Origin: Natronosalvus sp042663485 | Lineage (GTDB): Archaea > Halobacteriota > Halobacteria > Halobacteriales > Natrialbaceae | Assembly: GCA_042663485.1 (NCBI GenBank) | Contig: JBHTAF010000001.1 | Reading direction: 5' to 3' (one strand) | DNA length: 64,000 bases | In this document: piece after piece, positions 51,602-60,765 of the stretch | Position numbering within the stretch: position 1 is the stretch's first letter | How the letters are laid out: each line of letters begins with the position of its first letter | The notes under the pieces: model-generated | What the model was told of the DNA's origin: nothing | What the model saw: only the letters and a program-made list of their open reading frames with translations | Databases searched by the model: none | Translations under genes and position numbers: made by a program

Positions 51602-52468
51602 ATGACCCCGGAAAAGTACGATAGCACACCGGATGCATCATCCGCTACGTTCGACCAGGGCGGTGAAAAGCGGGGCTTCGAAGGAGGAACTGCTCCAGTT
51701 GACAGTGCCGGAAGCTCCGTCGTTCGTGATCGGACGGTACAGTTCCCCGCCGGCGCTCGAACGACGCGCGAGCGACTCACGATAGCGGGATTCGTCGCCA
51801 TCGGCGTGTTCTGTTTCGTTGCTGGGTTCGTCGTATCGGCGGGTCGTGAAGTCCTCTTCTCGCTCGGCGGGATCGGGTTGTTCGCCAGTGTTCTAACGTA
51901 CGGAGTGACGGGGACGCGGTCGATCGAGGCCAGAGACGGGGCCGAAGTGTACGAGACGTGTGCAGCCAACCTCGAGGCGATCACGACGACGTTCGGTTCG
52001 AGTACCGAACGAATGTACGTGCCGAACCCGGACGGTGTCGAATCCGGGGCGCGGCTATTCGTCCCGGCCGCCGTCGACGGCGGCTTCCAAGACGAGGCTG
52101 GATTCTCTATCGTCGACTCGGGGGAACGTGGATTCGTCCTCGAGCCGACCGGGGCAGCGCTGTTCCGGGAGTTCGAACGGGCACTGGACGAACCGGTTGC
52201 GAACTCCTCGGAACTGCTGGCCGAACAGTTGATCGATTCGCTCAAACGCCGTTTCGAGTTCGTCACGGACGCCGACGCGACCGTGCGACCGGACGAGGGG
52301 GTCGTCACGATCACTATTTCGGGGAACGTCTTCGGCCCCCCGGATCAGTTCGACCACCCGGTCGCCTCCTTCCTCGCGGTAGGTCTCGCTGTCGGACTCG
52401 ACCGCCGAATCTCGTTCGAGGCCTCCGCGCTAGCCGACGACGGAACGTGGGTTCTCGAGTATCGATAG
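51602..52468 (+). CDS. membrane protein with exported or cytoplasmic globular domain, unknown function
   Basis: A 288-residue protein with a variable polar N-terminus (1-55), two hydrophobic helices (about 58-80 and 85-105), and a 180-residue globular domain with LEAITTTFGSSTERMYVPNPDG and FVLEPTGAALFREFERAL. The last 60 residues contain VVTITISGNVFGPPDQFDHP. I recall similar proteins next to DUF1616 genes in haloarchaeal glycan clusters, but no function is known. The composition is acidic and haloarchaeal. Confidence 0.72.
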   Translation: MTPEKYDSTPDASSATFDQGGEKRGFEGGTAPVDSAGSSVVRDRTVQFPAGARTTRERLTIAGFVAIGVFCFVAGFVVSAGREVLFSLGGIGLFASVLTYGVTGTRSIEARDGAEVYETCAANLEAITTTFGSSTERMYVPNPDGVESGARLFVPAAVDGGFQDEAGFSIVDSGERGFVLEPTGAALFREFERALDEPVANSSELLAEQLIDSLKRRFEFVTDADATVRPDEGVVTITISGNVFGPPDQFDHPVASFLAVGLAVGLDRRISFEASALADDGTWVLEYR

Positions 52469-52610
52469 AGATCGTTCGAAGCGATGACTGTTGCAGATTT
52501 CCAGTTGCTTCCAGCGAAGTGGTGCTGTGTCGAGTCTCGCGTAATGAGACGAACCGAACCAGACGCGAGGTATCAATTCGGCTTATCGATCGACGCTCGA
52601 CGGGCGCTGA

Positions 52611-52967
52611 CTACGGTGACAAGACGAACAGGCTGACGAAACGATAACAGAGAACTGCTGTGGCGCCCGCCAACAAGACCCTGGTGAGGACTCGAGAACG
52701 ACCGATCCAACGCGGCTGCACGTGTGACAGATTGAGCAGATTCGTCAGGATGGCGACGCCGAGTGCGGAGAACAGAATAAACAAGCCGTACGAGTAGAGC
52801 CCGGTCACTGAGAGTACGAGTACCGTTCCCAGCAGCCACGAACACTGAACGAGAACGAACCGCATTCGATGCGGTCTCATCTGTGGACGTATCGAACGAG
52901 TAACGCGGTAAAAGCTATAGCGACCGTATTTGTGGCGCTTCCTGAGTAATCCACTGTTGAAAGTCAT
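52611..52967 (-). CDS. small three-helix membrane protein (118 aa)
   Basis: Starts MTFNSGLLRKRHKYGRYSFYR, a basic cytoplasmic segment, followed by three hydrophobic helices (about 38-55, 58-80 and 96-116). The last 15 residues are hydrophobic. The high Arg/Lys content at the start is unusual for this organism and could mark a recent arrival or membrane-facing charges. No family was recognised. It sits between the unknown membrane protein gene and the deacetylase operon. Confidence 0.5.
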   Translation of the reverse strand: MTFNSGLLRKRHKYGRYSFYRVTRSIRPQMRPHRMRFVLVQCSWLLGTVLVLSVTGLYSYGLFILFSALGVAILTNLLNLSHVQPRWIGRSRVLTRVLLAGATAVLCYRFVSLFVLSP

Positions 52968-53136
52968 TTGACCTCCCCGTCTGTGCGTCATATCCCCGCT
53001 GGTCGACTCGTATCCAGAATGTAATAGTCGAGTGCCAGTCGGAGAACAGAGGTGAGGCTCGTTTACCGTCCAGATCCGTTCCGATTATATTGACCTGCAA
53101 CAGTAAAGCAACCCCTTCGGTAATCAGGAATTATAC

Positions 53137-53150
53137 GCTAAAAATTTATG
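53137..53150 (+). promoter_or_regulatory. TATA element of the deacetylase-formyltransferase unit
   Basis: The AT-rich segment GCTAAAAATTTATG is centred about 30 bases before ATG 53176, in a gap that is richer in A and T than the rest of the window. Confidence 0.5.
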
Positions 53151-53175
53151 CCCTTCAATTTCGGATAGAGACTCC

Positions 53176-53991
53176 ATGTCGAGCAGTAGTCAACCCGTAG
53201 CCTGCATGACACTCGATCTCGAGGAAGATTGGTGTATCCCGGGCGACGAGAGTCCCAATCCGACGTTCGACCACGTAGACGACTATATCGCCCTCATCAA
53301 GCAGCTGGACGTCCCGATTAGCGTGTTCGCCGTCGGGATCACGATTGAGAATCATCCCTGGATCGTCGAGCGCCTTCGGCGGGAGCTAGACACCGAATTC
53401 CACCTTCACTCGTATCAACACGACATGACGAAATCGTACGAATTCGAGACCGAAATCCAGCGCGGGATAGCAGCATTCGAGTCACACTTCGGTGAACCAC
53501 CCCGTGGGTACCGGGCACCGCAGGGCAACATCGTCCAGGGCGAGTGGGCGGAACTCGAGCGGGCGGGGTTCGAGTTCAGTTCCAGCGTCTTCCCCTCCTA
53601 TCGCCCCGGCGTATACAACAATATCCACGCTCCGCTCACGCCGTACGTCCCGCCGGAAGCCGATCAACTCCTCGAGATCCCGTTTGCAGCCGTCCCTGGG
53701 CTCCGGATTCCGATCTCCCAGAACTATCTTAAACTCCTCGGGCGTCCGTATATCTCCCTACTGAAACACACGCCCCTTCCCACGCCGCTAGTGTACGACT
53801 CCCACCTGCAGGATTTCTGGAGGACCGAGTTTCACGATCACCTGCCACAGCCAAAGCGCACGCTCATGACCCGGAACATGGATCGATCCGTCGACATACT
53901 CACCGAGTTCGTCTCGACGCTGAGACGAAACGGGTACACGTTCGAGAAAGTGTCCGACCTCTACGAACCGGTGGCGTACGCATGGACGTGA
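53176..53991 (+). CDS. NodB-type polysaccharide deacetylase
   Basis: A 271-residue carbohydrate esterase 4-like protein. It has TLDLEEDW near residues 12-19 in place of the TFDDG motif, HLHSYQHD (metal-binding His78 and His82) and GYRAP at about 111-115. No signal peptide is present, so it acts inside the cell, as in pathways that deacetylate lipid-linked or nucleotide-linked N-acetyl sugars. The free amine so made is a logical substrate for the overlapping formyltransferase gene, which starts ten bases before the stop of this gene. Confidence 0.88.
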   Translation: MSSSSQPVACMTLDLEEDWCIPGDESPNPTFDHVDDYIALIKQLDVPISVFAVGITIENHPWIVERLRRELDTEFHLHSYQHDMTKSYEFETEIQRGIAAFESHFGEPPRGYRAPQGNIVQGEWAELERAGFEFSSSVFPSYRPGVYNNIHAPLTPYVPPEADQLLEIPFAAVPGLRIPISQNYLKLLGRPYISLLKHTPLPTPLVYDSHLQDFWRTEFHDHLPQPKRTLMTRNMDRSVDILTEFVSTLRRNGYTFEKVSDLYEPVAYAWT

Positions 53992-54764
53992 TCCTCTTCA
54001 CGCAGGACGACCCCATCTACATGCCGCGGTACCTCGAGCCGGTGTTCGCCGAACGATCCGAGGCCCTCTCGAAGGTCGTTCTCGCGCCGATGCAACGATC
54101 GGCGCTCGAGGAGGTCCGAGGCCGGTTCCAAATGTTCGGTCCGTCGGCGTTTTTTCGGTTTGGCCTCCGGTATGCAGCGGGGAAAATCGCTGCCAGGTTG
54201 CCGACGGGACCAGTCTATCGGACCACGGGGCGATTTCACTCAGTCCGATCGCTTGCGGCGGCTTACGACGTTCCGGTGGAGGAAGTGAACAACGTCAACG
54301 ACGAGGCGTTTGTCAGTGAGGTCCGTGAATTGCAACCGGATCTCATTCTATCGATCGCCTGTGGCCAACGAATGGGAGAAGACCTACTGGAGATTCCGAA
54401 GGACGGGGCGATCAACGTGCACGGGTCCCTCCTGCCGAAGTATCGCGGCCTGTCGACGTCGTTCTGGGTGCTCTATCACGGGGAGGACGAGAACGGCGTC
54501 ACCGCCCACTACATGACGCCGGAGTTCGATTCCGGCGATATCATCGTGCAACGGAAGTACGAGGTGCGGCCCAGTGACACGATGCACGACGTCTATCTCA
54601 AACTGACAGAGGTTGGGCCAACCGTCGCGGTAGACGTCATCGATCAAGTCGCTGACGGAACTATCGAAACGAGGCCCAACAATCTCGAAGAGGGCGAGTA
54701 CTACTCGTTTCCGACCCGGGACGACCGACGGGAGTTTCGGCGTCGCGGGAATCGATTCATCTAG
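53982..54764 (+). CDS. formyltransferase (methionyl-tRNA formyltransferase-like fold)
   Basis: A 260-residue protein with the formyltransferase catalytic motif INVHGSLLPKYRG (Asn144, His146) and FDSGDIIVQ with the conserved Asp (about 183-186). Archaea do not formylate initiator tRNA. In a glycan cluster it most likely N-formylates an amino sugar using 10-formyl-tetrahydrofolate, as ArnA-type or WlaRD-type enzymes do. It overlaps the deacetylase gene, so deacetylation followed by formylation of the same amine is the natural reading. The tRNA-binding C-terminal domain of Fmt appears reduced or absent. Confidence 0.85.
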   Translation: MDVILFTQDDPIYMPRYLEPVFAERSEALSKVVLAPMQRSALEEVRGRFQMFGPSAFFRFGLRYAAGKIAARLPTGPVYRTTGRFHSVRSLAAAYDVPVEEVNNVNDEAFVSEVRELQPDLILSIACGQRMGEDLLEIPKDGAINVHGSLLPKYRGLSTSFWVLYHGEDENGVTAHYMTPEFDSGDIIVQRKYEVRPSDTMHDVYLKLTEVGPTVAVDVIDQVADGTIETRPNNLEEGEYYSFPTRDDRREFRRRGNRFI

Positions 54765-54912
54765 TCTCGACCAGCCGACACTCGCCGATTTCGAGTACTA
54801 CCTTCCCTCGATTCATCCTCGAGCCACAGTCGAAAACGTCACACTACTCTGAGGATTCGGACGAAGTTATTTCTGCCTCCCCGTGGGTCGTTGACCGACC
54901 GTAACGAGCCCT

Positions 54913-56013
54913 ATGTCCCTCACTGTAAAGCGTCTCGACAGCATCGAACAGGCAAATCGAAACCAGTGGAACCACGTCGTCGAACAGGCCGACCTGGGGA
55001 GTGTGTTTCATCGATACGAGTGGCTACGAGCGGTCGAACGAACCCGATCGCCTGAGCCCCGCCATCTGCTCGTTGAAAAGAAGGGCAACCCCATCGCGAT
55101 TTCTCCGAACTTCGTCGATTCAGTTGGACCGGCCCCCGTTCGGCGTCTCAATAGCATTAGGCCCGGATCCGGCGGCCCCATCGCCATGGGCGACGAGGAA
55201 ACCGCGCTCGATTTGATACTCGAATCGACTGCCCACCTCTGTGATGGGTCGGTTCGCTTTCACCAGATTAGTAACGTCGAGTCGTCCTACATTCGATACC
55301 ACGAGAGTTTCCTGGAGCACGGGTACAGCCTCCGAATCAAGAACTGCCACATGCTCCTCGACACCACACGCGATTGGGAGACGCTCCTCACAGAGATGGA
55401 CAGTTCGAGGCGACGGGCGATCAAACGAGGGCACGATCACGATGGAACGGTCGTCGAGGAGGAGTTGACTCGGGAGGTGCTCAGCGAGGTGCACGCGAAC
55501 TACACCGAGGTCGCCGAACGAGTTGGTGACGCGCTGTTACCCCAGTCGTTCTTCGTCGAACTCGCCACCCTTCCCGAGCGAGTAAAGGTGTTCTCGCTCC
55601 ACGTCAACGGCACACGACGTGGGCTGATGCTGTTCGTTCTCGACGATGAACGGTCGACGGTCCACTACCTCTGCTCGGCCGTCACGGAGGATCACTTTGA
55701 GTACAACGCGTCGGAGTTGATCCACGAACACGCCATCAAGTGGGCCATCGAAAACGGCTACGAAACGTACAACTTCCGCGGAACGGAGCCCGACTTTCGA
55801 AACGGACTGTTTCGATTCAAGGAACGCTTCGCTACCCGCGCGGCCCCCTGTCTCACCTGGGAACGGGGGTATCCCCGGGCCGCCCTGGCGGCACTGAACG
55901 GCGGACGCGTCGCTCACCAGTGGTACACGTCATCTACGCCGGTCGCCCCAGAGGCCGTACGAGAGAGAACGGCAGAAATCAAATCCAAAGTCGTCGGTCA
56001 GATTTTCTCGTGA
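54913..56013 (+). CDS. FemAB/GNAT-like transferase, copy 1
   Basis: A 366-residue protein of the Acetyltransf_6/FemAB type. It has two GNAT-like halves: GSVFHRYEWLRAVERTRSPE near the start, SSRRRAIKRGHDHDG in the middle, and NASELIHEHAIKWAIENGYETYNFRGTEPDF with FRFKERF near the end. Family members add amino acids to lipid-linked or cell-wall acceptors, using aminoacyl-tRNA in bacteria, or act as acyltransferases on extracellular glycans. Archaea lack murein, so the acceptor here is probably a surface glycan. Confidence 0.8.
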   Translation: MSLTVKRLDSIEQANRNQWNHVVEQADLGSVFHRYEWLRAVERTRSPEPRHLLVEKKGNPIAISPNFVDSVGPAPVRRLNSIRPGSGGPIAMGDEETALDLILESTAHLCDGSVRFHQISNVESSYIRYHESFLEHGYSLRIKNCHMLLDTTRDWETLLTEMDSSRRRAIKRGHDHDGTVVEEELTREVLSEVHANYTEVAERVGDALLPQSFFVELATLPERVKVFSLHVNGTRRGLMLFVLDDERSTVHYLCSAVTEDHFEYNASELIHEHAIKWAIENGYETYNFRGTEPDFRNGLFRFKERFATRAAPCLTWERGYPRAALAALNGGRVAHQWYTSSTPVAPEAVRERTAEIKSKVVGQIFS

Positions 56014-56069
56014 TCAGACTTCCGAGTAGCACGCAGTCACCGAGACGAACGCACGCTCCAGTCTGAACC

Positions 56070-57596
56070 ATGCGCAATTCATTTTCATCCGCGGTCGTCT
56101 CGATCATCGTTTCGAAGGCGTACATCTTGCTCCTCGGAGTGGGGTTCACACCAGTTCTCGTTCGGCTTCTCGGACCAGTCGAGTACGGTCGGTACGCGCT
56201 CGTCCTGTCCGTCTACTCCGTCGTCGGAATCGTTCTGGTCTCGGGAACGGGCGATACGGTTCGAAAGTACATTTCCGAGCGGTCAGACGCGGCGTGGCAA
56301 GCTGCCATCTTCGGGTACGTGTTCAGAGCGGTGTTCGTCATTGGGCTCCTCGCCGCTACGCTACTCTCTCTGGCGGCGTACACGGGTCTCGCAGCATCCA
56401 CGTTCGGACCGGCGTTTACGTCACTCTTCTACGTGCTTGCCGCGTACCTCGTTTTCAACCAGCTGGCGACGCACGTCCTGTGGACGCTCATGGGACTCCA
56501 ATTGGAGTCTCGCTCGGAACCGCTAAAAGTAATCAAGGAGACGCTATTCGTCGCGTTCGCGATCACGTTCGTCTACCTCGGATACGGCGTCGAGGGCGTA
56601 TTGCTCGGATCCATCGTCTCCAGTGCGTTCACTATCGTGTTCGGATTGGTCATCGTCAGTCGTCTGTTGCCCATTCGCCAGGCCCTCTTCCCGAGCGATG
56701 TGGGCCTTCCGAAACGACAGATACTCACCTACACCGTGAGTACGATCGGCTTCTTCCTCTTTTTGACGTCCCTGTACCACGTCGACGTGCTCTTGCTTCA
56801 GGTCTGGCTATCCGACGAGTTCGTGGGATACTACAAAGGTGCGCTGGTGATCGCCGAAGTTCTATGGTTCGCGCCGATCGCCGTTCAGTACGCGCTCTTA
56901 CAGCGCGTCTCGCACCTCTGGGAGCGCGGGGATATCGACGCTATCGAGCGGCAATCCCAGATCGTTACGCGCTACGTGTTCTTGTTTACGACGTTGTTGG
57001 TGCTCGGGCTCGCTGCGCTGGCGGCCGACTTCGTTCCGCTCTACCTGGGGGAGTCGTTTCGACCGGCAATCACGCCCCTGTTGTTGCTGCTCCCGGGCGT
57101 ACTCGGGTTCGCGGTCGCGAGACCGTCACTCGCCATCAACCAGGCCAGGCGATCGCTTCGTCCGCTTCTTCTCGCGACGGGCGCCAGTTCGCTGATCAAT
57201 GTACTGCTGAACCTGCTGTTGATTCCGGGCTACGGAATGATCGGGGCCGCCGTCGCGACGTCAATCGGATACGGAAGCCTCGTTGTGTTCCAGACGGCCA
57301 TCGCTCGCCGATTGGGGTACCGACCGCTCGCGGGCATCCGCTGGGGGCCCACGTTCGTCACGGTCATCGTGTCGGCCACGTCGATCTTTCTCGTTTCGTG
57401 GACGATCGAGTCGTCGATCTACTCACTCGTGATCGTCCCGCCGTTCGGTGCATTCGTGTTCGCCGTCGCCTCGGTCATGACCGGCGCGATTACGAGCGAC
57501 GACCTCGAGGAAATCGCGACCGCGACGGCGCTACCGAAGACGATCGAACGGCAGCTGCTCGAACTGCTCGAGCGGATTCCGACGTTCCACGATTGA
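56070..57596 (+). CDS. Wzx-type polysaccharide flippase
   Basis: A 508-residue integral membrane protein with about twelve to fourteen hydrophobic segments. Its start SSAVVSIIVSKAYILLLGVGFTPVLVRLLGPVEYGRY is typical of the polysaccharide transport (MATE-like MOP) family. The interior has LLPGVLGFAVARPSLAINQARRS and PGYGMIGAAVATSIGYG, usual in flippases that move lipid-linked oligosaccharides outward. It lies 56 bases after the FemAB-like gene in the same direction, probably in one transcript. Confidence 0.88.
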   Translation: MRNSFSSAVVSIIVSKAYILLLGVGFTPVLVRLLGPVEYGRYALVLSVYSVVGIVLVSGTGDTVRKYISERSDAAWQAAIFGYVFRAVFVIGLLAATLLSLAAYTGLAASTFGPAFTSLFYVLAAYLVFNQLATHVLWTLMGLQLESRSEPLKVIKETLFVAFAITFVYLGYGVEGVLLGSIVSSAFTIVFGLVIVSRLLPIRQALFPSDVGLPKRQILTYTVSTIGFFLFLTSLYHVDVLLLQVWLSDEFVGYYKGALVIAEVLWFAPIAVQYALLQRVSHLWERGDIDAIERQSQIVTRYVFLFTTLLVLGLAALAADFVPLYLGESFRPAITPLLLLLPGVLGFAVARPSLAINQARRSLRPLLLATGASSLINVLLNLLLIPGYGMIGAAVATSIGYGSLVVFQTAIARRLGYRPLAGIRWGPTFVTVIVSATSIFLVSWTIESSIYSLVIVPPFGAFVFAVASVMTGAITSDDLEEIATATALPKTIERQLLELLERIPTFHD

Positions 57597-57783
57597 GAGG
57601 TTGGAATCGGCACACCGGAAACGGCACCGTCGAGAGACGACGAAGAGACGAGTTGCCGAGGAGTACCGAGTCGATCGCCTTTCGCGGGTACCATGGGGCA
57701 GAGACCAGGTCAGGCCGGGAACATACTATTCTCGACCGACTCGAACTGGCAATCACGTCGACAGCACTTCTGTTGCCGTTCTA

Positions 57784-58824
57784 TCAGCCGGGTGCGAGTT
57801 TCGTGACGAGTCCGTTTCGATCCCGAAGCCTGAGATACAGCTGAACGGCAGCGGCCATTCCCTGACCGGTTCGTTGCATCGTGTAGTACGTTCGGACGTT
57901 CGGATTGTACTTCGACTTCCACTCGTTAATTCGCGGGATGTTGGCGTCGACGATTTCGTACTCACTGACACCGCGTTCCATCGCATCGGTGAGCATCCGC
58001 CACTCGAGGAGTTCGTTCGCTGGGAGAGACGTCCCGGGCTTCGTTCCACCTTGCCACCGGTGGGCCGTCTCGCCGTCCACGAGGAGAATCGTACCGGTGA
58101 CGGGGTCTCCGTCGACGGAGAGCACGTACGGGTTCACGACACCTTCAGGAAGTCGTTCGTAGAGTTCGACCACGAACGACGGGGACATCGTCGCCGTCTT
58201 CCCTTGCTCTTCGAATCGGCTGACCACCTGCTCCATGATCCACCTGGCCGCGTCGACGCCGCCGACTGTCACCGTGTACTCGTCGTCGAGATGATTCCGG
58301 ATGGTTCGACGCGTCGTTCGACTGAACCGACGGATCAACGTCTCTTCGTCGGTCTCGAGGTCGACGACGTACGTGTAACTCGGGTGGACATCGAATCCGT
58401 TCCACTTGAACGGTCGCATGTCGTCGTACCGCCACGACGTTCGAATCGAGGTGTACGTCGGCTCGAGTTCGCGGTCGATCCACTCGAAACACCCATCGAT
58501 GAACCGACTGTGGCGCTTCTCCCGTTTGCGTTGTTTGAGCTGGTTCATGTTGAGCAACGCGGGACCGAGAGCGGGTACGTGTAACCCGTGCGGTGGAGAG
58601 AACGCGAAGGTGACGGGACCCGTATGGCTTTCGAAAATGGGAAAGATCCCGATCGGTTCCTCGCCTTTGTACCCGACGAGAGGGTACAGCCTGGCGTCTG
58701 AGTACGCCGCCTGCGTTCTGAGCGCGTCGTACCGATGGAAGACCGATCCTTGCGGTGACCGCTCGACGTATTCGTTCCACGACTCTCGATCGGCGGGGTT
58801 CAATACCGAAATTCTGACACTCAT
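57784..58824 (-). CDS. FemAB/GNAT-like transferase, copy 2
   Basis: A 346-residue FemAB-like protein, distantly homologous to copy 1 (shared GSVFHRYDALRTQAAYS and GSVFHRYEWLRA layout). The second half carries RRFSRTTRRTIRNHLDDEY, LLVDGETAHRWQGG and ANELLEWRMLTDAMERGVSEYEI, typical of the CoA or aminoacyl-binding half. The end, NEWKSKYNPNVRTYYTMQR, is the usual closing segment. The start at 58824 (MSVRISVLNPADRESW) is chosen over a longer frame that runs through the AT-rich gap. It is convergent with the flippase operon. Confidence 0.8.
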   Translation of the reverse strand: MSVRISVLNPADRESWNEYVERSPQGSVFHRYDALRTQAAYSDARLYPLVGYKGEEPIGIFPIFESHTGPVTFAFSPPHGLHVPALGPALLNMNQLKQRKREKRHSRFIDGCFEWIDRELEPTYTSIRTSWRYDDMRPFKWNGFDVHPSYTYVVDLETDEETLIRRFSRTTRRTIRNHLDDEYTVTVGGVDAARWIMEQVVSRFEEQGKTATMSPSFVVELYERLPEGVVNPYVLSVDGDPVTGTILLVDGETAHRWQGGTKPGTSLPANELLEWRMLTDAMERGVSEYEIVDANIPRINEWKSKYNPNVRTYYTMQRTGQGMAAAVQLYLRLRDRNGLVTKLAPG

Positions 58825-59133
58825 CTCTAGTTTTCTCGAGACCGAAACGGCGCTAGCCGAGTTGCCGATACGTGTGTCCGAGATAGCCTTTGTTATCCTA
58901 CCGGTACGGGATCGGAATGAGCTATTACTCCAGCCTCGGAGGCACCTCGTCGTCTTCCTGATCCTGGACTCGAGCAGCAGCACTTTCGTCATTCGTGCAC
59001 CCGCCGACCACGTCGGATATCGTGTTAAAAAACGATACCAGTAGCGAATATTCTGTCGAAATGTCGAATTGAACTGGTCATCTAGCCACGCTTCTAAGAA
59101 ATTGGTATCCCTCCGCGTGGCGTCTCGCGGAGT
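58825..59133. other. intergenic region between divergent envelope genes
   Basis: This is 309 bases holding an inverted repeat TATCGT/ACGATA (59018-59023 and 59032-59037) around GTTAAAAA, and a second dyad just before the beta-helix gene (listed separately). The AT-rich GTTAAAAAACG might be a promoter on either strand. No believable short gene was seen. Confidence 0.45.
59111..59132 (+). promoter_or_regulatory. leader hairpin next to the beta-helix start codon
   Basis: CTCCGCG (59111-59117) and CGCGGAG (59126-59132) make a seven-base stem with an eight-base loop, ending one base before the ATG at 59134. If this part is transcribed, the start codon and a GGAG would be tied to the hairpin. If the transcript is leaderless, the dyad is in DNA only. 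Confidence 0.4.
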
Positions 59134-60693
59134 ATGAATCGCCGGAAGTACCTGACGGCAGTCGGTGGCCTCCCACCGACCCTCGCTGGCTACGTACTGT
59201 CCGTCCAGGGTGCAGAAATAGACGAGGACGGGAACGTACCAGCTCCTGACGCCGACAGGGCGACGTTCGCGGATCACTGGCGCCACGTCGACGTCGTCGA
59301 CTACGGAGCGGACCCGACCGGTGAAGACGACGTCACGCCAGTTCTCGAGGAAATTATCGCCGAGGAAGGCGGCGACGAACTCCTGGTGCTCTTTCCGCCC
59401 GGGACGTACCGGATGGACGCCGGATTCGAACACGAATCGTTTCGAGACTTTGGATTACTCGGCTACAACGCGACGATCGAACCGTCCTCGGCGTTCGAGG
59501 GAGTCGGCGTCTACGATTCCAAGGTATTTGCGCTGGGGCCATCCCGGTCGTACAGCGGACACAACGTCTACATCGGCGGCTTCGAGTTCGATTTCGGAAA
59601 CGTGGAGGACGAAGACGGCCTCGCGGGTTCCGCCGTCGTCGCGTACGCGACCGGCGACGTGATCTTCGAACACCTCGTGACGATGGGACGGCCGACGAGC
59701 GGTCGGCGCATGATCGAACTGATGGGGATGGAAGACTCCCGCGGGCAAATCTACGACTGCGTCGTCGACGGGGGGCCAGGCGTGGGTGTGTACGTCGAGA
59801 CGACCGACAACGCGGTCGCAACGATCACGCACAGTCTGGTCCGAAACTGCGCCGACAACGGATTCTACTGTTCGAACGGGTCGGTCGTCATCGAGAACTG
59901 TACGGCCATCGACAACGATATTTCGAACGTTCGAATCGGCGGCGTCGTTCGCGACAGCGTGGTCTGGGTCCGCGATTCCGAGCTGGCCGACGCCCGCGGC
60001 TACTGGCTTCGTGACGGCGACTGCTGGGTCGAAAACTGCTACGGATACAACGACGCCGAGGGATCGCGGTCGGTGCTCGAGGTCGCGCCTTCCGGCGCCT
60101 CGGTGACGATAACCGGCTCTCGGTTCGGATCCGACGCGGACCGACGGATCGCGGTCGTCAACGAGGACGGCGAAGGCGACGACGGCTTGGTGACGTTTCG
60201 AGACTGCACGTTCTTTGGCGAAAAGAACTCCAATGTCACGGAAGACGCGATCACCGTGGCCAGGGACGAGACGGCGTTTCTGGATTGTTCGTGTACGCTC
60301 ACCGGCGACGTGTATCCGATACGATTCAACGGAGGTGCCCAGAACTGCCGCGTGATCGGCGGTCGATACGACTCCGAGCGACCCATACGTTTCGAATCGG
60401 GAAGAGGCGGTGTCGTCCGGGACGTCACCCTCGAGACCGGTGATTCGGTCGGACGACTCGAAATCGACGTGCCGGACGTCGTCGTCGAAAACGTTCCAGG
60501 GGACGTTTCGACGGGTGTTCGAACGGTCATCGACGGACTCGGGGCCAACGGGTCGTCGAATCCGGCCGACGACGGCGACTGGCACGATCACGGGCGTGAG
60601 GGAGTCCTCGTCGCCTGGACGGATCCGGATTCCGACGAGGAACGACTCTCGATCTACCGAGGCGGGGACTGGTACTCCTGGGCGGTCGAGTGA
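59134..60693 (+). CDS. Tat-exported right-handed beta-helix protein
   Basis: A 519-residue exported protein. MNRRKYLTAVGGLPPTLAGY is a twin-arginine signal. Residues 50-100 (HVDVVDYGADPTGEDDVTP, then VLFPPGTYRM) are the usual lead-in of pectate-lyase-type parallel beta-helix proteins. Repeated short turns such as SVVIENCTAIDND and ITGSRFGSDADRR form the coil stack (about 110-470). The tail ends WTDPDSDEERLSIYRGGDW. Such folds are polysaccharide lyases, hydrolases or glycan-binding scaffolds; no catalytic Asp/Lys set is certain. Its place in the glycan cluster suggests acting on or holding the surface polymer. Confidence 0.8.
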   Translation: MNRRKYLTAVGGLPPTLAGYVLSVQGAEIDEDGNVPAPDADRATFADHWRHVDVVDYGADPTGEDDVTPVLEEIIAEEGGDELLVLFPPGTYRMDAGFEHESFRDFGLLGYNATIEPSSAFEGVGVYDSKVFALGPSRSYSGHNVYIGGFEFDFGNVEDEDGLAGSAVVAYATGDVIFEHLVTMGRPTSGRRMIELMGMEDSRGQIYDCVVDGGPGVGVYVETTDNAVATITHSLVRNCADNGFYCSNGSVVIENCTAIDNDISNVRIGGVVRDSVVWVRDSELADARGYWLRDGDCWVENCYGYNDAEGSRSVLEVAPSGASVTITGSRFGSDADRRIAVVNEDGEGDDGLVTFRDCTFFGEKNSNVTEDAITVARDETAFLDCSCTLTGDVYPIRFNGGAQNCRVIGGRYDSERPIRFESGRGGVVRDVTLETGDSVGRLEIDVPDVVVENVPGDVSTGVRTVIDGLGANGSSNPADDGDWHDHGREGVLVAWTDPDSDEERLSIYRGGDWYSWAVE

Positions 60694-60765
60694 GCGACCG
60701 GCGTCTCCGACGCTTCAAGGCGGAAAGGAACGCTGTTAGTCACTCCTCGAGACGAGAGAGTCGCA

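Noticed and set aside
51375..51605. A short gene between the divergent membrane protein genes
   Set aside because: After a promising first 18 residues the composition becomes Arg/Pro/Ser-rich, and it runs into the start of the next gene.
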